NCBI GenBank assembly: GCA_001603685.1 | Contig: LUZO01000397.1 | Location: 1-7,302, forward strand | Length of the DNA: 7,302 nucleotides | Source: Bacteroidales bacterium Bact_23 | GTDB lineage: Bacteria; Bacteroidota; Bacteroidia; Bacteroidales; Lentimicrobiaceae | Direction: 5' to 3' | In this document: piece by piece, positions 1 to 6,475 of the stretch | Position numbering within the stretch: position 1 is the stretch's first letter | Layout: the number at the start of each line of letters is the position of its first letter | Made by a program: the position numbers and the translations under genes | The notes under the pieces: model-generated | Databases searched by the model: none | Seen by the model: the letters and a program-made list of their open reading frames with translations, nothing else | Told to the model about the DNA's origin: nothing

Positions 1-66
1 TTTCAGAATTTCTAACGCTGAATTTAAGTTAAATTTTGTAATAATGGCTTGCTTTTCCCTATTTGT

Positions 67-74
67 TATCTTTG
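67..74 (+). promoter_or_regulatory. Candidate -7 promoter element for the beta-barrel gene
   Basis: TATCTTTG matches the Bacteroidota -7 consensus TAnnTTTG at every fixed position and lies about 70 bases before the ATG at 144. The partner -33 element is poor: the nearest TTG (49-51) is only 15 bases upstream, where about 19 is expected. The call therefore rests on one element plus its position. Confidence 0.4.
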
Positions 75-143
75 TTCTCCTTATGGCCGTATATGCCTGC
101 CTTTTGTCTGCATGTTTCAATTACTCAGTTAAAATCCAATTCA

Positions 144-758
144 ATGAAAAAAGTATTTCTGTTGTTGCTTTTTCTGTCAGGTTTTGTTCTGCTTTACGGA
201 CAGAGTAATAATCCTGAGAAGGCGGGCGATAAGCTGGGTATCAGCCTGTCTGTTTTTGGTAGCAACGATCTGATTACCTTTCAAATCCTGGAAGGTGCTC
301 CGGGCTATAATGGCAAAGGTTTTTACTCCCTGGGGGTCAGCTATAGCCGCGGGTTATCGTCATGGTTTAGTTTCGAAGGCGGGGCCTCCTTTGCCCGTCA
401 TAGCATTCAGATAATTCCGAATGTGCCTCCCGAAATTCTGGCAATGCCTCGTAATACAAATATTTCATTAATTTCTTTTCCTCTGCTTTTGCGGGTGGAT
501 TTTCTGAAATACTTTTTTGTGAACGGAGGCCTGTTGGTGGATTTCGATATCACACTGGATGAATTGGTTGACAACCAGTCAGGAATCGGTTCCATGCTGG
601 GTGTGGGTTTCGGGTATGATTTCAAATCGGGGATTTCACTTTATGCAAATCCTTATGTGCAGGCACATACGCTGCTTCCCTTTATGCGCGAAAGGTATCA
701 TGAAAGGCTGCTGGAACAGGGCATCCGCTTCGGAGTAACTTACCGCCTGAATAAATAA
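144..758 (+). CDS. Small outer-membrane beta-barrel protein (porin-like, OMP_b-brl type)
   Basis: The product is a 204-residue exported protein, probably an outer-membrane beta-barrel. The N-terminus has two basic residues, a leucine/phenylalanine-rich core and a likely signal peptidase I site near LYGQ-S (residues 17-21). The rest alternates hydrophobic and polar residues in short stretches separated by Gly/Asn/Asp turns, for example around 31-38, 58-69, 73-82, 107-119, 123-135, 149-160, 163-174 and 192-202, which would suit about eight strands. The segment SFPLLLRVDF (111-120) resembles the IPLLLK-type strand common in Bacteroidota PorT-like barrels. I chose the ATG at 144 because it opens directly into the signal peptide; an in-frame TTG at 63 would add 27 residues before it and overlap the candidate promoter. 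The ligand or partner cannot be told. It converges on purF with 12 bases between stop codons and no clear terminator. The final residue is Lys, not the aromatic residue usual for BAM-inserted barrels. Confidence 0.8.
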   Translation: MKKVFLLLLFLSGFVLLYGQSNNPEKAGDKLGISLSVFGSNDLITFQILEGAPGYNGKGFYSLGVSYSRGLSSWFSFEGGASFARHSIQIIPNVPPEILAMPRNTNISLISFPLLLRVDFLKYFFVNGGLLVDFDITLDELVDNQSGIGSMLGVGFGYDFKSGISLYANPYVQAHTLLPFMRERYHERLLEQGIRFGVTYRLNK

Positions 759-770
759 CGGTTTGCCGGC

Positions 771-2672
771 TTAATAGGCTCTTTCGCTTCTTCCTTCAAT
801 GTAATTGATAAAGGCGCGGTTTACCACCTTGTTGCCGCCCGGGGTGGGGTAGTTGCCGGTAAAGTACCAGTCGCCGGTATGTCCCGGAATGGCTTCGTGC
901 AAATCCTCGATTGTCTGGAACACCACCTGAACCTCTGCGCGGCAGTCGTCCGGGGTAACCAGTTGCGAGATTTTTGCTGAAATCTGCTCGGCGGTGAAAG
1001 GCTTGTAGATATCCTTCACATAATTGACCACCTGCTCCTTAGGCAGATTTTCCTGCATTTTGCATTTCAGGTACACCTCGTTGATGACGCTGGTCATTTT
1101 ATGATCCTTCAGCAACTCCATGGCTGCATTGAAAGCCACAAAATCGCCGAGTTTGGCCATATCAATGCCATAGCAGTCGGGATAGCGGATTTGCGGTGCC
1201 GACGAAACGATGACTATCTTTTTCGGGCCCAGACGGTCGAGAATGCGTATGATGCTCCTTTTCAGGGTGGTACCCCTTACAATGGAGTCGTCGAGCACCA
1301 CCAGCGAATCAATTCCGTCTCTTACAAGGCCGTAGGTGACATCATAAACATGGGCTACCAGATCATCGCGCGATGACTCCTGCGAAATAAAGGTACGCAG
1401 CTTGATGTCCTTAACTGCCAGTGTTTCAACCCTGGGTTTCAGGTTGAAAATCTCATCAAGTTTCTCTGCGGTCAGATTCTTTCCTTCCTTGATGATCAGA
1501 TCTTTTTTAATGCTGTCGCAGAAAGCGGTCAGCTCCTCCACCAGGCCATAGAATGCTACCGAGGCGGTATTGGGGATGTATGAAAATACGGTATTCTTGA
1601 GGTCGTGATCCACAGCCCTGAGGGTTGCGGGGGTGAGCATTTTGCCCAGGCGCTTGCGTTCGAGGTAGATCTCGGCATCGGTTCCGCGGCTGAAGTAGAT
1701 GCGCTCGAATGAGCAAGACTGCCTTTTGTGCGGTTCGAGGATGGTGGTTACAGCTACCTTTCCGCTTTTCTCCACGATAAGCGCCTGTCCGGGAAGCAGC
1801 TCTTTCACCTGGCTGAAAGGTACATTTAGTGCGGTTTGTATCACCGGCCTTTCCGAAGCCGCCACCACCACCTCATCATCCAGATAATAATATACCGGCC
1901 TGATTCCCACCGGATCGCGCATCACAAAGGCATCGCCATGGCCAAACATTCCGGCTATGGCATATCCGCCATCCCAGTGCGAGGCTGAGCGCCTTAATAT
2001 CTCGCTGACATTCAGAGCGTCGGCTATCTTGTCGGTAACATTCTTCTTGTTATAGCCTTCGGCTTTAAAAATGGCATAAAGGCGTTCGTTTTCATCATCC
2101 AGAAAATGACCGATCTTTTCGAGAATGGTAATGGTATCGGAGGTTTGCATGGGGTACTGTCCCAGTTCCAGCAGACGACCGAACAATTCATCCACATTGG
2201 TCATATTGAAGTTGCCGGCCAGCACCAGATTCCGGGTCATCCAGTTGTTGGCCCGTATTACCGGATGCACATTCTGGATGTCGTTTCTGCCGTATGTTCC
2301 GTATCTCAGATGACCCAGAAACAGTTCGCCGGTAAATCCGGCATGCTGCTTCAGCCATTGCACATCGCTTAATCTCTCCTTGCACCCGTCAACCGAATTG
2401 CGGATCCCGTCGTAGGCTGACCTGAAGATATCGGCTATGGGCGTGTTTGAATTCGACCGCTGCCGGTCAATGTATTTGGTGCCGGGCTGCGGATCGAATT
2501 TGATACAGGCAATGCCCGCACCATCCTGGCCGCGGTTGTGCTGCTTTTCCATCAGCAGGTGCAACTTATTTAAACCCCAGGTGGATGTGCCGTAATGGGT
2601 TTGATAATATTCCAGCGGTTTTAGCAGCCTTATCAGGGCAATGCCACATTCGTGCTTTATCTGATCGCTCAT
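771..2672 (-). CDS. purF: Amidophosphoribosyltransferase (glutamine PRPP amidotransferase), long Bacteroidota form
   Basis: It catalyses the first committed step of purine synthesis in the cytoplasm: PRPP plus glutamine gives 5-phosphoribosylamine. The N-terminal class II glutaminase domain shows the nucleophile Cys9 (in HECGIA), RGQDGAG (47-53), GHLRYGT (120-126), GNFN (153-156) and RDPVGIRP (252-259). The C-terminal phosphoribosyltransferase domain shows the PRPP loop VVLDDSIVRGTT (458-469) and YGIDMAKLGDF (501-511). I start at the ATG at 2672 because it leaves an eight-residue propeptide before Cys9; an in-frame extension to 2741 adds 23 unrelated residues across the likely promoter. At 633 residues it is much longer than E. 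coli or Bacillus PurF (about 470-505). The extra length includes stretches around 60-115 and 380-430. The Bacillus-type iron-sulfur ligands look mostly lost: Cys320 fits the first, but the C-terminal cysteine pair before FTGNYPT (604-610) is replaced by Asp-Trp-Tyr. All catalytic motifs are intact, so it is probably active. No other purine gene is adjacent. Confidence 0.95.
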   Translation of the reverse strand: MSDQIKHECGIALIRLLKPLEYYQTHYGTSTWGLNKLHLLMEKQHNRGQDGAGIACIKFDPQPGTKYIDRQRSNSNTPIADIFRSAYDGIRNSVDGCKERLSDVQWLKQHAGFTGELFLGHLRYGTYGRNDIQNVHPVIRANNWMTRNLVLAGNFNMTNVDELFGRLLELGQYPMQTSDTITILEKIGHFLDDENERLYAIFKAEGYNKKNVTDKIADALNVSEILRRSASHWDGGYAIAGMFGHGDAFVMRDPVGIRPVYYYLDDEVVVAASERPVIQTALNVPFSQVKELLPGQALIVEKSGKVAVTTILEPHKRQSCSFERIYFSRGTDAEIYLERKRLGKMLTPATLRAVDHDLKNTVFSYIPNTASVAFYGLVEELTAFCDSIKKDLIIKEGKNLTAEKLDEIFNLKPRVETLAVKDIKLRTFISQESSRDDLVAHVYDVTYGLVRDGIDSLVVLDDSIVRGTTLKRSIIRILDRLGPKKIVIVSSAPQIRYPDCYGIDMAKLGDFVAFNAAMELLKDHKMTSVINEVYLKCKMQENLPKEQVVNYVKDIYKPFTAEQISAKISQLVTPDDCRAEVQVVFQTIEDLHEAIPGHTGDWYFTGNYPTPGGNKVVNRAFINYIEGRSERAY

Positions 2673-2738
2673 TCGGGAAGGAATTTGTCCGGCAACCATC
2701 AATGGATAAGAACCATTCAGGAACCGGAAAACAAAGTG

Positions 2739-2746
2739 CAAAAGTA
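2739..2746 (-). promoter_or_regulatory. Candidate -7 promoter element for purF
   Basis: On the minus strand this reads TACTTTTG, a full match to TAnnTTTG, about 67 bases before the purF ATG at 2672. At the expected distance upstream there is only GTTCAG in place of a TTG, so the -33 element is weak. No PurR-like palindrome or guanine/PRPP riboswitch fold is obvious between here and the start codon. Confidence 0.45.
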
Positions 2747-3181
2747 GGTAAAATTATGGCCTGAACGGAAGTAACCGATAAGATGAAAATATTGGCTAAA
2801 CTCCTGAGCGCCATCTGCGAACCGATCATATTATGCTGATAGTCAGTTATTAATCCCGTAATCATTCATAAGACAATTGCCTGAAAATCTGAAGCCGGGA
2901 TGATGTTTTTGACGGATAAATCTCATTGAATATTCACATGGGTTTGGGAAAAAAAACCTGAACCCCGGATCATCCATTCGCCCGGTGGTAAACTGACTTT
3001 TTAGCCGATTGCCTGAAACCGGATTTTTTAAAAACAAAAGGTGGTTCAATGCTGTGGTATTTGCGAATGGGGTGGTTATTCCGGATGCGTATTTAAAAAG
3101 AACATTTTAACACGATGATAATTGAAAAAGTTGTATCTTTTTTGCCTGCAATCCATTTACTTTGCAGCTTAAAATTTTTCC
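2747..3181. other. Intergenic region between divergent purF and the GNAT gene, no convincing gene
   Basis: Together with the purF leader (2673-2746) this makes a gap of about 510 bases. It is AT-rich with homopolymer runs (for example the A-run near 2950-2957). Minus-strand open frames at 2566-2865 and 2843-3049 look like chance: the first runs into purF, and the second has no family-like motifs. An 11-base direct repeat, ATTGCCTGAAA, occurs at 2876-2886 and 3008-3018. I see no tRNA fold, terminator or insertion-sequence ends. Promoter elements for the two flanking genes are listed separately. Confidence 0.6.
3134..3144 (+). promoter_or_regulatory. Candidate -7 promoter element for the GNAT gene
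   Basis: TATCTTTTTTG resembles TAnnTTTG with extra T residues and lies about 40 bases before the ATG at 3182. A second near match, TTACTTTG, lies at 3157-3164. Neither has a TTG at a 19-base spacing, so which one is used, if either, cannot be decided by eye. Confidence 0.35.
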
Positions 3182-3649
3182 ATGAAAATGAGTGCTTTAT
3201 CATTCATCATTCGTCAGGCCGGTGAGTCGGATACGCCCTTTCTTATTGAGTGTCAGTTGAATATGGCTTTGGAAACCGAGCGTATGCAGCTCGACAGGGA
3301 AAGGGTAACCGGTGGTGTGCATGCCGTTCTTGCCGACCCTGCACGCGGTTTTTATCTTGTTGCCGAAGCAAAGGGCAATCCCGTAGCCTGCCTGATGGTT
3401 ACTCCCGAGTGGAGCGACTGGCGGAATGCCTGGATGTGGTGGCTGCAATCGGTATATGTTTTGCCGGATTTCAGGAAAAGCGGCGTTTTCGGCACGATGT
3501 ATGCTTATGTGAAAGAGATGGTAGAGCAAAGGGAAGATGTGGGCGGAATCCGCCTGTATGTTGACAGGGGAAACACGCCCGCTCAGGAGGTGTACAGGCG
3601 CGTGGGAATGAACGGTGAGCATTACATCACTTTTGAATGGATGAAGTAA
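3182..3649 (+). CDS. GNAT-family N-acetyltransferase
   Basis: The product is a 155-residue single-domain acetyltransferase that would move the acetyl group of acetyl-CoA to an amine; the substrate cannot be read from sequence. The N-terminus, FIIRQAGESDTPFLIEC (8-24), is the usual first strand and helix. The region LQSVYVLPDFRKSGVFG (88-104) is motif A: the beta-4 strand and the R-K-x-G-V-F-G version of the Q/RxxGxG/A pyrophosphate-binding loop. LYVDRGNTPAQEVYRRVGM (125-143) is motif B, where the Asn-x-x-Ala...Tyr pattern is typical of GNATs. The tryptophan-rich stretch before motif A (W77, W80, W84, W86, W87) is distinctive and may shape the acceptor pocket. Length fits a complete enzyme. 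A second possible start at Met3 (3188) changes little. It lies 68 bases before the DUF4476 gene on the same strand with no terminator between, so read-through is possible, but no functional link is evident. Confidence 0.9.
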   Translation: MKMSALSFIIRQAGESDTPFLIECQLNMALETERMQLDRERVTGGVHAVLADPARGFYLVAEAKGNPVACLMVTPEWSDWRNAWMWWLQSVYVLPDFRKSGVFGTMYAYVKEMVEQREDVGGIRLYVDRGNTPAQEVYRRVGMNGEHYITFEWMK

Positions 3650-3717
3650 TCCTCATTTGTTCTGAAATTTGGGTACAATTGACAAGCGATATATAAAGTA
3701 TTAAATATCAACTAAAT

Positions 3718-4809
3718 ATGAAAACAGGTATTGTCTCGTTTATATTGATTTTTACGGCTCTTTTTACATTTGGCCAGCCGGGAATTCCTCAGCAGCGCTG
3801 TAATGTTCCCATGCCTGATCACCTTTTCAGGCAACGGCTGAAAACCGTTTCGATGCAGCCAACGGATGAACTGAAGCTCAATGCCGCCATGACAGCCCTT
3901 TCAGGGAACTGCTATTCGGTTGAGCAAATCCGCACCTTTGCCGGATATTTTGCCGGCGACCAGTATCGCCTCGATTTTGCTAAGGCTGCCTGGCACAACA
4001 CCGTTGACCGCGAGCATTTCTACTATGTGTTCGATGCTTTTGCCAATTTTTCAACGGTCTTCATGCTCTACGATTATGTGAAATCGGTTGAGGGGCACCC
4101 CCATGATTACCTGCCTCCTTTTGAACCGCCCCTGAGTATGAATTTTCCTGCGTTTGAATATCCTGCCTACACAAATTATCAGGGTCCTTCAAATTGCAAT
4201 TACCCCATTCGTGAGGATGAGTTTCTGAGACTTGCCTTCAAATTGAACAGCAACCAGCAGGAATTCAGTCGTTTGGCACAGTTGCAGCAAGTTGCCAAAA
4301 GCAACTGCCTCAGTGTGGCTCAGGTAATGAAATTTGCCTCGTTGCTTGAATCGGAGAACAACCGCCTGGAGTTTTTCCGTACTGCCATCGGCACCATTTT
4401 CGATATTGGCAACCTGAATTATGGCTCGCAGCTTTTTGCCCATATCCCCAACCGTGCTGCCTTCGAGCAGCTAATCCAGATTCCCGATACCGGTACGGTG
4501 CCGGGAGATACGCCTCCCTGTTATGTGCCTGACAATGAATTTGATCAGATCTTGTCAACCATACGGAAAGAGAGCTTCAACAGCGCAAAAGTTACGCTTG
4601 CCAAGCAAATACTCCGCAGCAAACAGTGTTTCACCACCATACAGGTGCGCGAGATGCTGAGGCTGTTCAGCTTTGATGATTCAAGGCTCGAAATGGCCAA
4701 ATTCGCGTACGATTTCACCACCGACCCCGAAAACTACTATATGGTTGCCGATGTGTTTACCTTCAGCAGCAGCCGCGAGGAACTGATGAAATATCTCGCC
4801 GGCAAATAG
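3718..4809 (+). CDS. Secreted protein with three DUF4476-like repeats
   Basis: The product has 363 residues. A signal peptide (residues 1-20, basic residue then hydrophobic core, likely cut after FGQ) predicts export to the periplasm or beyond. The mature protein is three repeats of about 90-100 residues, roughly 28-122, 160-254 and 268-363. Each starts with Cys-x-x-Pro (C28, C160, C268) and has a second Cys 36-37 residues later (C65, C197, C304) in a Cys-[YLF]-[ST]-x-x-Gln-[VI] context, followed by helical segments with x-R-L-[DE]-[FM] (84-87, 216-219, 323-325). The third repeat, ending in FSFDDSRLEMAKFAYD and a Y-Y-x-V-x-D-x-F segment, fits the Bacteroidota DUF4476 domain best; the first keeps these features and the middle is most divergent. 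Pro-rich linkers (about 127-158 and 255-267) separate the repeats. The molecular role is unknown. The leader is very AT-rich with no clear Shine-Dalgarno site. A strong terminator ends the transcript. Confidence 0.85.
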   Translation: MKTGIVSFILIFTALFTFGQPGIPQQRCNVPMPDHLFRQRLKTVSMQPTDELKLNAAMTALSGNCYSVEQIRTFAGYFAGDQYRLDFAKAAWHNTVDREHFYYVFDAFANFSTVFMLYDYVKSVEGHPHDYLPPFEPPLSMNFPAFEYPAYTNYQGPSNCNYPIREDEFLRLAFKLNSNQQEFSRLAQLQQVAKSNCLSVAQVMKFASLLESENNRLEFFRTAIGTIFDIGNLNYGSQLFAHIPNRAAFEQLIQIPDTGTVPGDTPPCYVPDNEFDQILSTIRKESFNSAKVTLAKQILRSKQCFTTIQVREMLRLFSFDDSRLEMAKFAYDFTTDPENYYMVADVFTFSSSREELMKYLAGK

Positions 4810-4834
4810 TGAATACCGGATTACGGAATAATGC

Positions 4835-4866
4835 AACCTGCCTTTCTGAAAAGAGGCAGGTTTTTT
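4835..4866 (+). terminator. Intrinsic terminator of the DUF4476-repeat gene
   Basis: AACCTGCCT (4835-4843) pairs perfectly with AGGCAGGTT (4854-4862) over nine bases around a ten-base loop, and the 3' arm runs into six T residues (4861-4866). It begins 25 bases after the stop codon at 4809. This is a textbook rho-independent terminator for transcription from the left. Confidence 0.9.
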
Positions 4867-4880
4867 GTGCCTGCATAACA

Positions 4881-5117
4881 CCCGCATGCGCTGGATCTTC
4901 GATTTGTGGCGAAAAAAAAGGTTAGCCACAGAAACACAAAAGCACAAAATTCCACAAAAGAGAATAAAGCCTTTTGTGTTTTTTTAGTGTCTTAGTGTCT
5001 CCCGTATGCACGGGATCTTCGATTCGTGGCGAAAAAGAAGGATTAGCCACCAAAGCACGAAAACACGGAATTTCTCTGAAGAGAATAAAGCCATTTGAGT
5101 TTCAATATCTTAATGGC
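4881..5117. repeat. Two tandem copies of a ~120-base imperfect repeat with hairpin-forming arms
   Basis: Copy 1 is about 4881-5000 and copy 2 about 5001-5117. Their first 40 bases agree at about 35 positions, both opening CCCG.ATGC and sharing GGATCTTCGATT and GTGGCGAAAAA. Later they share AGAGAATAAAGCC (4959-4971 and 5080-5092 approximately), while the ends diverge. Both hold the inverted pair GTGGC...GCCAC (4906-4910 with 4925-4929; 5026-5030 with 5046-5050). Copy 1 also has an 11-base inverted repeat, AAACACAAAAG (4932-4942) with CTTTTGTGTTT (4971-4981), so its RNA or single strand could fold into a long A/T-rich hairpin. The GCCAC...ACACaaaGCAC wording resembles short dispersed repeats I recall from Bacteroidota genomes. 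No open frame or transposase is inside. Confidence 0.75.
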
Positions 5118-5190
5118 AAAAACCCGGGATCCGTTTAAGGAATGCCAACCCGTTTATCTGCCAATTCGTTTAAGCTGCTTTGCCAATTAA
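5110..5190. promoter_or_regulatory. Array of three CGTTTA...TGCCAA motifs upstream of the metallophosphoesterase promoter
   Basis: The pair CGTTTA then TGCCAA occurs three times in a row: 5132-5137/5143-5148, 5151-5156/5159-5164 and 5167-5172/5181-5186, with inner gaps of 5, 2 and 8 bases. The block is bracketed by an imperfect inverted repeat, TTAATGGCAAA (5110-5120) and TTTGCCAATTAA (5179-5190). It ends about 10 bases before the -33 element at 5200. Position and repetition suggest binding sites for a regulator of the downstream genes, but the protein is unknown and a decayed repeat is an alternative. Confidence 0.45.
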
Positions 5191-5199
5191 CTCCTGTCA

Positions 5200-5229
5200 T
5201 TGTCATTAAGGCGGATGCTCCTATCTTTG
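5200..5229 (+). promoter_or_regulatory. Promoter of the metallophosphoesterase-alkyltransferase pair
   Basis: TTG (5200-5202), a 19-base spacer and TATCTTTG (5222-5229) match both elements of the Bacteroidota housekeeping sigma promoter at normal spacing. It lies 58 bases before the ATG at 5288. This is the best promoter match in the window. Confidence 0.7.
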
Positions 5230-5287
5230 CCGAACCTTATCATTTTTTCGTTGTTTAAGTTACTTCCCGACTCAATTGCTGTTTTAA

Positions 5288-6439
5288 ATGAAATCATACC
5301 ACTTCCTTATCTTCTTTGGCATAGTTCTGCTGATCTATTCATCGATAAACCTTTACATCTACAGCCGTACCCTTCAGGCAATTCCCGCCGGAAGCGGTTT
5401 CAGAAGCTGGTTCAGCTGGGGATTCTGGATTCTGGCATCCGCCTATATTGCCGGAAGGGTTCTTGAAAGGGTCTGGTTATCCGCTTTCAGCGATATCCTC
5501 ACCTGGGTGGGCGCTTTCTGGCTGGCAATCATGCTTTACGGGTTTCTGCTGGTTTTGACGATTGATATCGTTCGTCTGGTCAACCATTTCTCGGGTTTTC
5601 TGCCACAGTCGCTGTTCACTCCCTCAGGGAAATTGGTGGTACTATATGCCGGAATGGCGCTGGTTGCAGGCATCGTTCTTGCCGGATACATCAATGCCAT
5701 CAGCCCTCGGGTCAGAACCCTGACGCTGGAGGTTGACAAAGGGGCCAACGGCATGAAGAAGCTGAACATCGCCATGGCTTCCGACATTCACATGGGAACG
5801 CTGATCGGGCCGCGGCGTACGGCAAAGCTGGTAAACACCGTCAACTCACTGAATCCCGACATCATCCTGTTTGCCGGCGATGTGGTGGACGAAGACCTGG
5901 AACCGGTTATCCGGCAGAATCTGGGCGAAGCGCTTACCCGCCTGAAGGCACCTCTGGGAGTGTACGGCATTACCGGGAATCATGAGTATATTGGCGGCGC
6001 CGACAAGGCGGTTAAATATCTGGAAGAGCACGGGATTACGATTCTGCGCGATAGCGTGGCCCTGGTTGGCGGTTCGTTTTATCTGGCAGGACGCGAAGAC
6101 CGTGCAAAAAACAGCTATAAAAGAAGCCCCCGGAAAACCTTGCACGAACTCCTCTCTGGCATTGATCGCTCACTGCCCGTCATACTGCTAGATCATCAGC
6201 CGTTTGGCCTGGGTGAATCAGCCGAAGCCGGGATAGACCTGCAGCTCTCCGGCCATACCCACCACGGCCAGTTGTGGCCGCTCAACTACATCACAAAAGC
6301 GGTTTACGAGATAAGTGCCGGGTATAAAAAGAAGGGAAATTCGCACTTTTATGTCTCTCCCGGTTTCGGAGGCTGGGGACCGCCGGTTCGAACCGGAAAC
6401 CGCCCCGAAGTGGTTAATTTACAACTCAGATTTAAATAG
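5288..6439 (+). CDS. Membrane-anchored calcineurin-like metallophosphoesterase (YkuE/LpxG-like)
   Basis: The product is a 383-residue phosphoesterase with a membrane N-terminus. Four hydrophobic segments, about 5-25, 44-62, 70-94 and 116-136, are followed by a catalytic domain from about 158. The two-metal site motifs are all present and in order: D166-x-H168 (SDIHMG), G197-D198 (FAGDVVDED), GNHE (230-233), H303 (LLDHQP) and GHTHHGQ (322-328). The end, FYVSPGFGGWGPPVRTGNRPEV (354-375), is usual for the YkuE/YaeI branch. The substrate cannot be assigned. Related membrane-anchored enzymes include chlamydial LpxG, which cleaves UDP-2,3-diacylglucosamine in lipid A synthesis; that is one possibility, not a finding. 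Four membrane spans put the active site on the same side as the N-terminus; charge distribution does not settle which side. The ATG at 5288 is 58 bases downstream of the promoter. The alkyltransferase gene follows after 36 bases and is probably co-transcribed. Confidence 0.92.
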   Translation: MKSYHFLIFFGIVLLIYSSINLYIYSRTLQAIPAGSGFRSWFSWGFWILASAYIAGRVLERVWLSAFSDILTWVGAFWLAIMLYGFLLVLTIDIVRLVNHFSGFLPQSLFTPSGKLVVLYAGMALVAGIVLAGYINAISPRVRTLTLEVDKGANGMKKLNIAMASDIHMGTLIGPRRTAKLVNTVNSLNPDIILFAGDVVDEDLEPVIRQNLGEALTRLKAPLGVYGITGNHEYIGGADKAVKYLEEHGITILRDSVALVGGSFYLAGREDRAKNSYKRSPRKTLHELLSGIDRSLPVILLDHQPFGLGESAEAGIDLQLSGHTHHGQLWPLNYITKAVYEISAGYKKKGNSHFYVSPGFGGWGPPVRTGNRPEVVNLQLRFK

Positions 6440-6475
6440 TCAGATAGTAAATCTGCCCCGGCAAATAACGGATAG

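Noticed and set aside
63..143. Upstream extension of the beta-barrel protein to an in-frame TTG at 63
   Set aside because: It would put 27 residues ahead of a clear signal peptide and overlap the TATCTTTG promoter-like element; the ATG at 144 starts directly at the signal peptide.
2673..2741. Upstream extension of PurF to 2741
   Set aside because: The added 23 residues are unlike family N-termini, would place the catalytic Cys behind a long tail, and overlap the TACTTTTG element; the ATG at 2672 gives the expected short propeptide.
2566..2865. Minus-strand open frame of 99 codons overlapping the purF start
   Set aside because: Its 3' part is an alternate frame of purF and its 5' part is AT-rich leader; nothing suggests a protein family.
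2843..3049. Minus-strand open frame of 68 codons in the purF-GNAT gap
   Set aside because: There is no recognisable motif, signal peptide or promoter; its composition looks like translated non-coding sequence.
4881..5117. CRISPR array
   Set aside because: There are only two long (~120 base) imperfect copies placed end to end with no spacers, and no cas genes nearby.
5200..5466. An alternative plus-strand gene starting at 5200
   Set aside because: Its start is within the -33 promoter element and it overlaps the metallophosphoesterase in another frame; the latter has all catalytic motifs.
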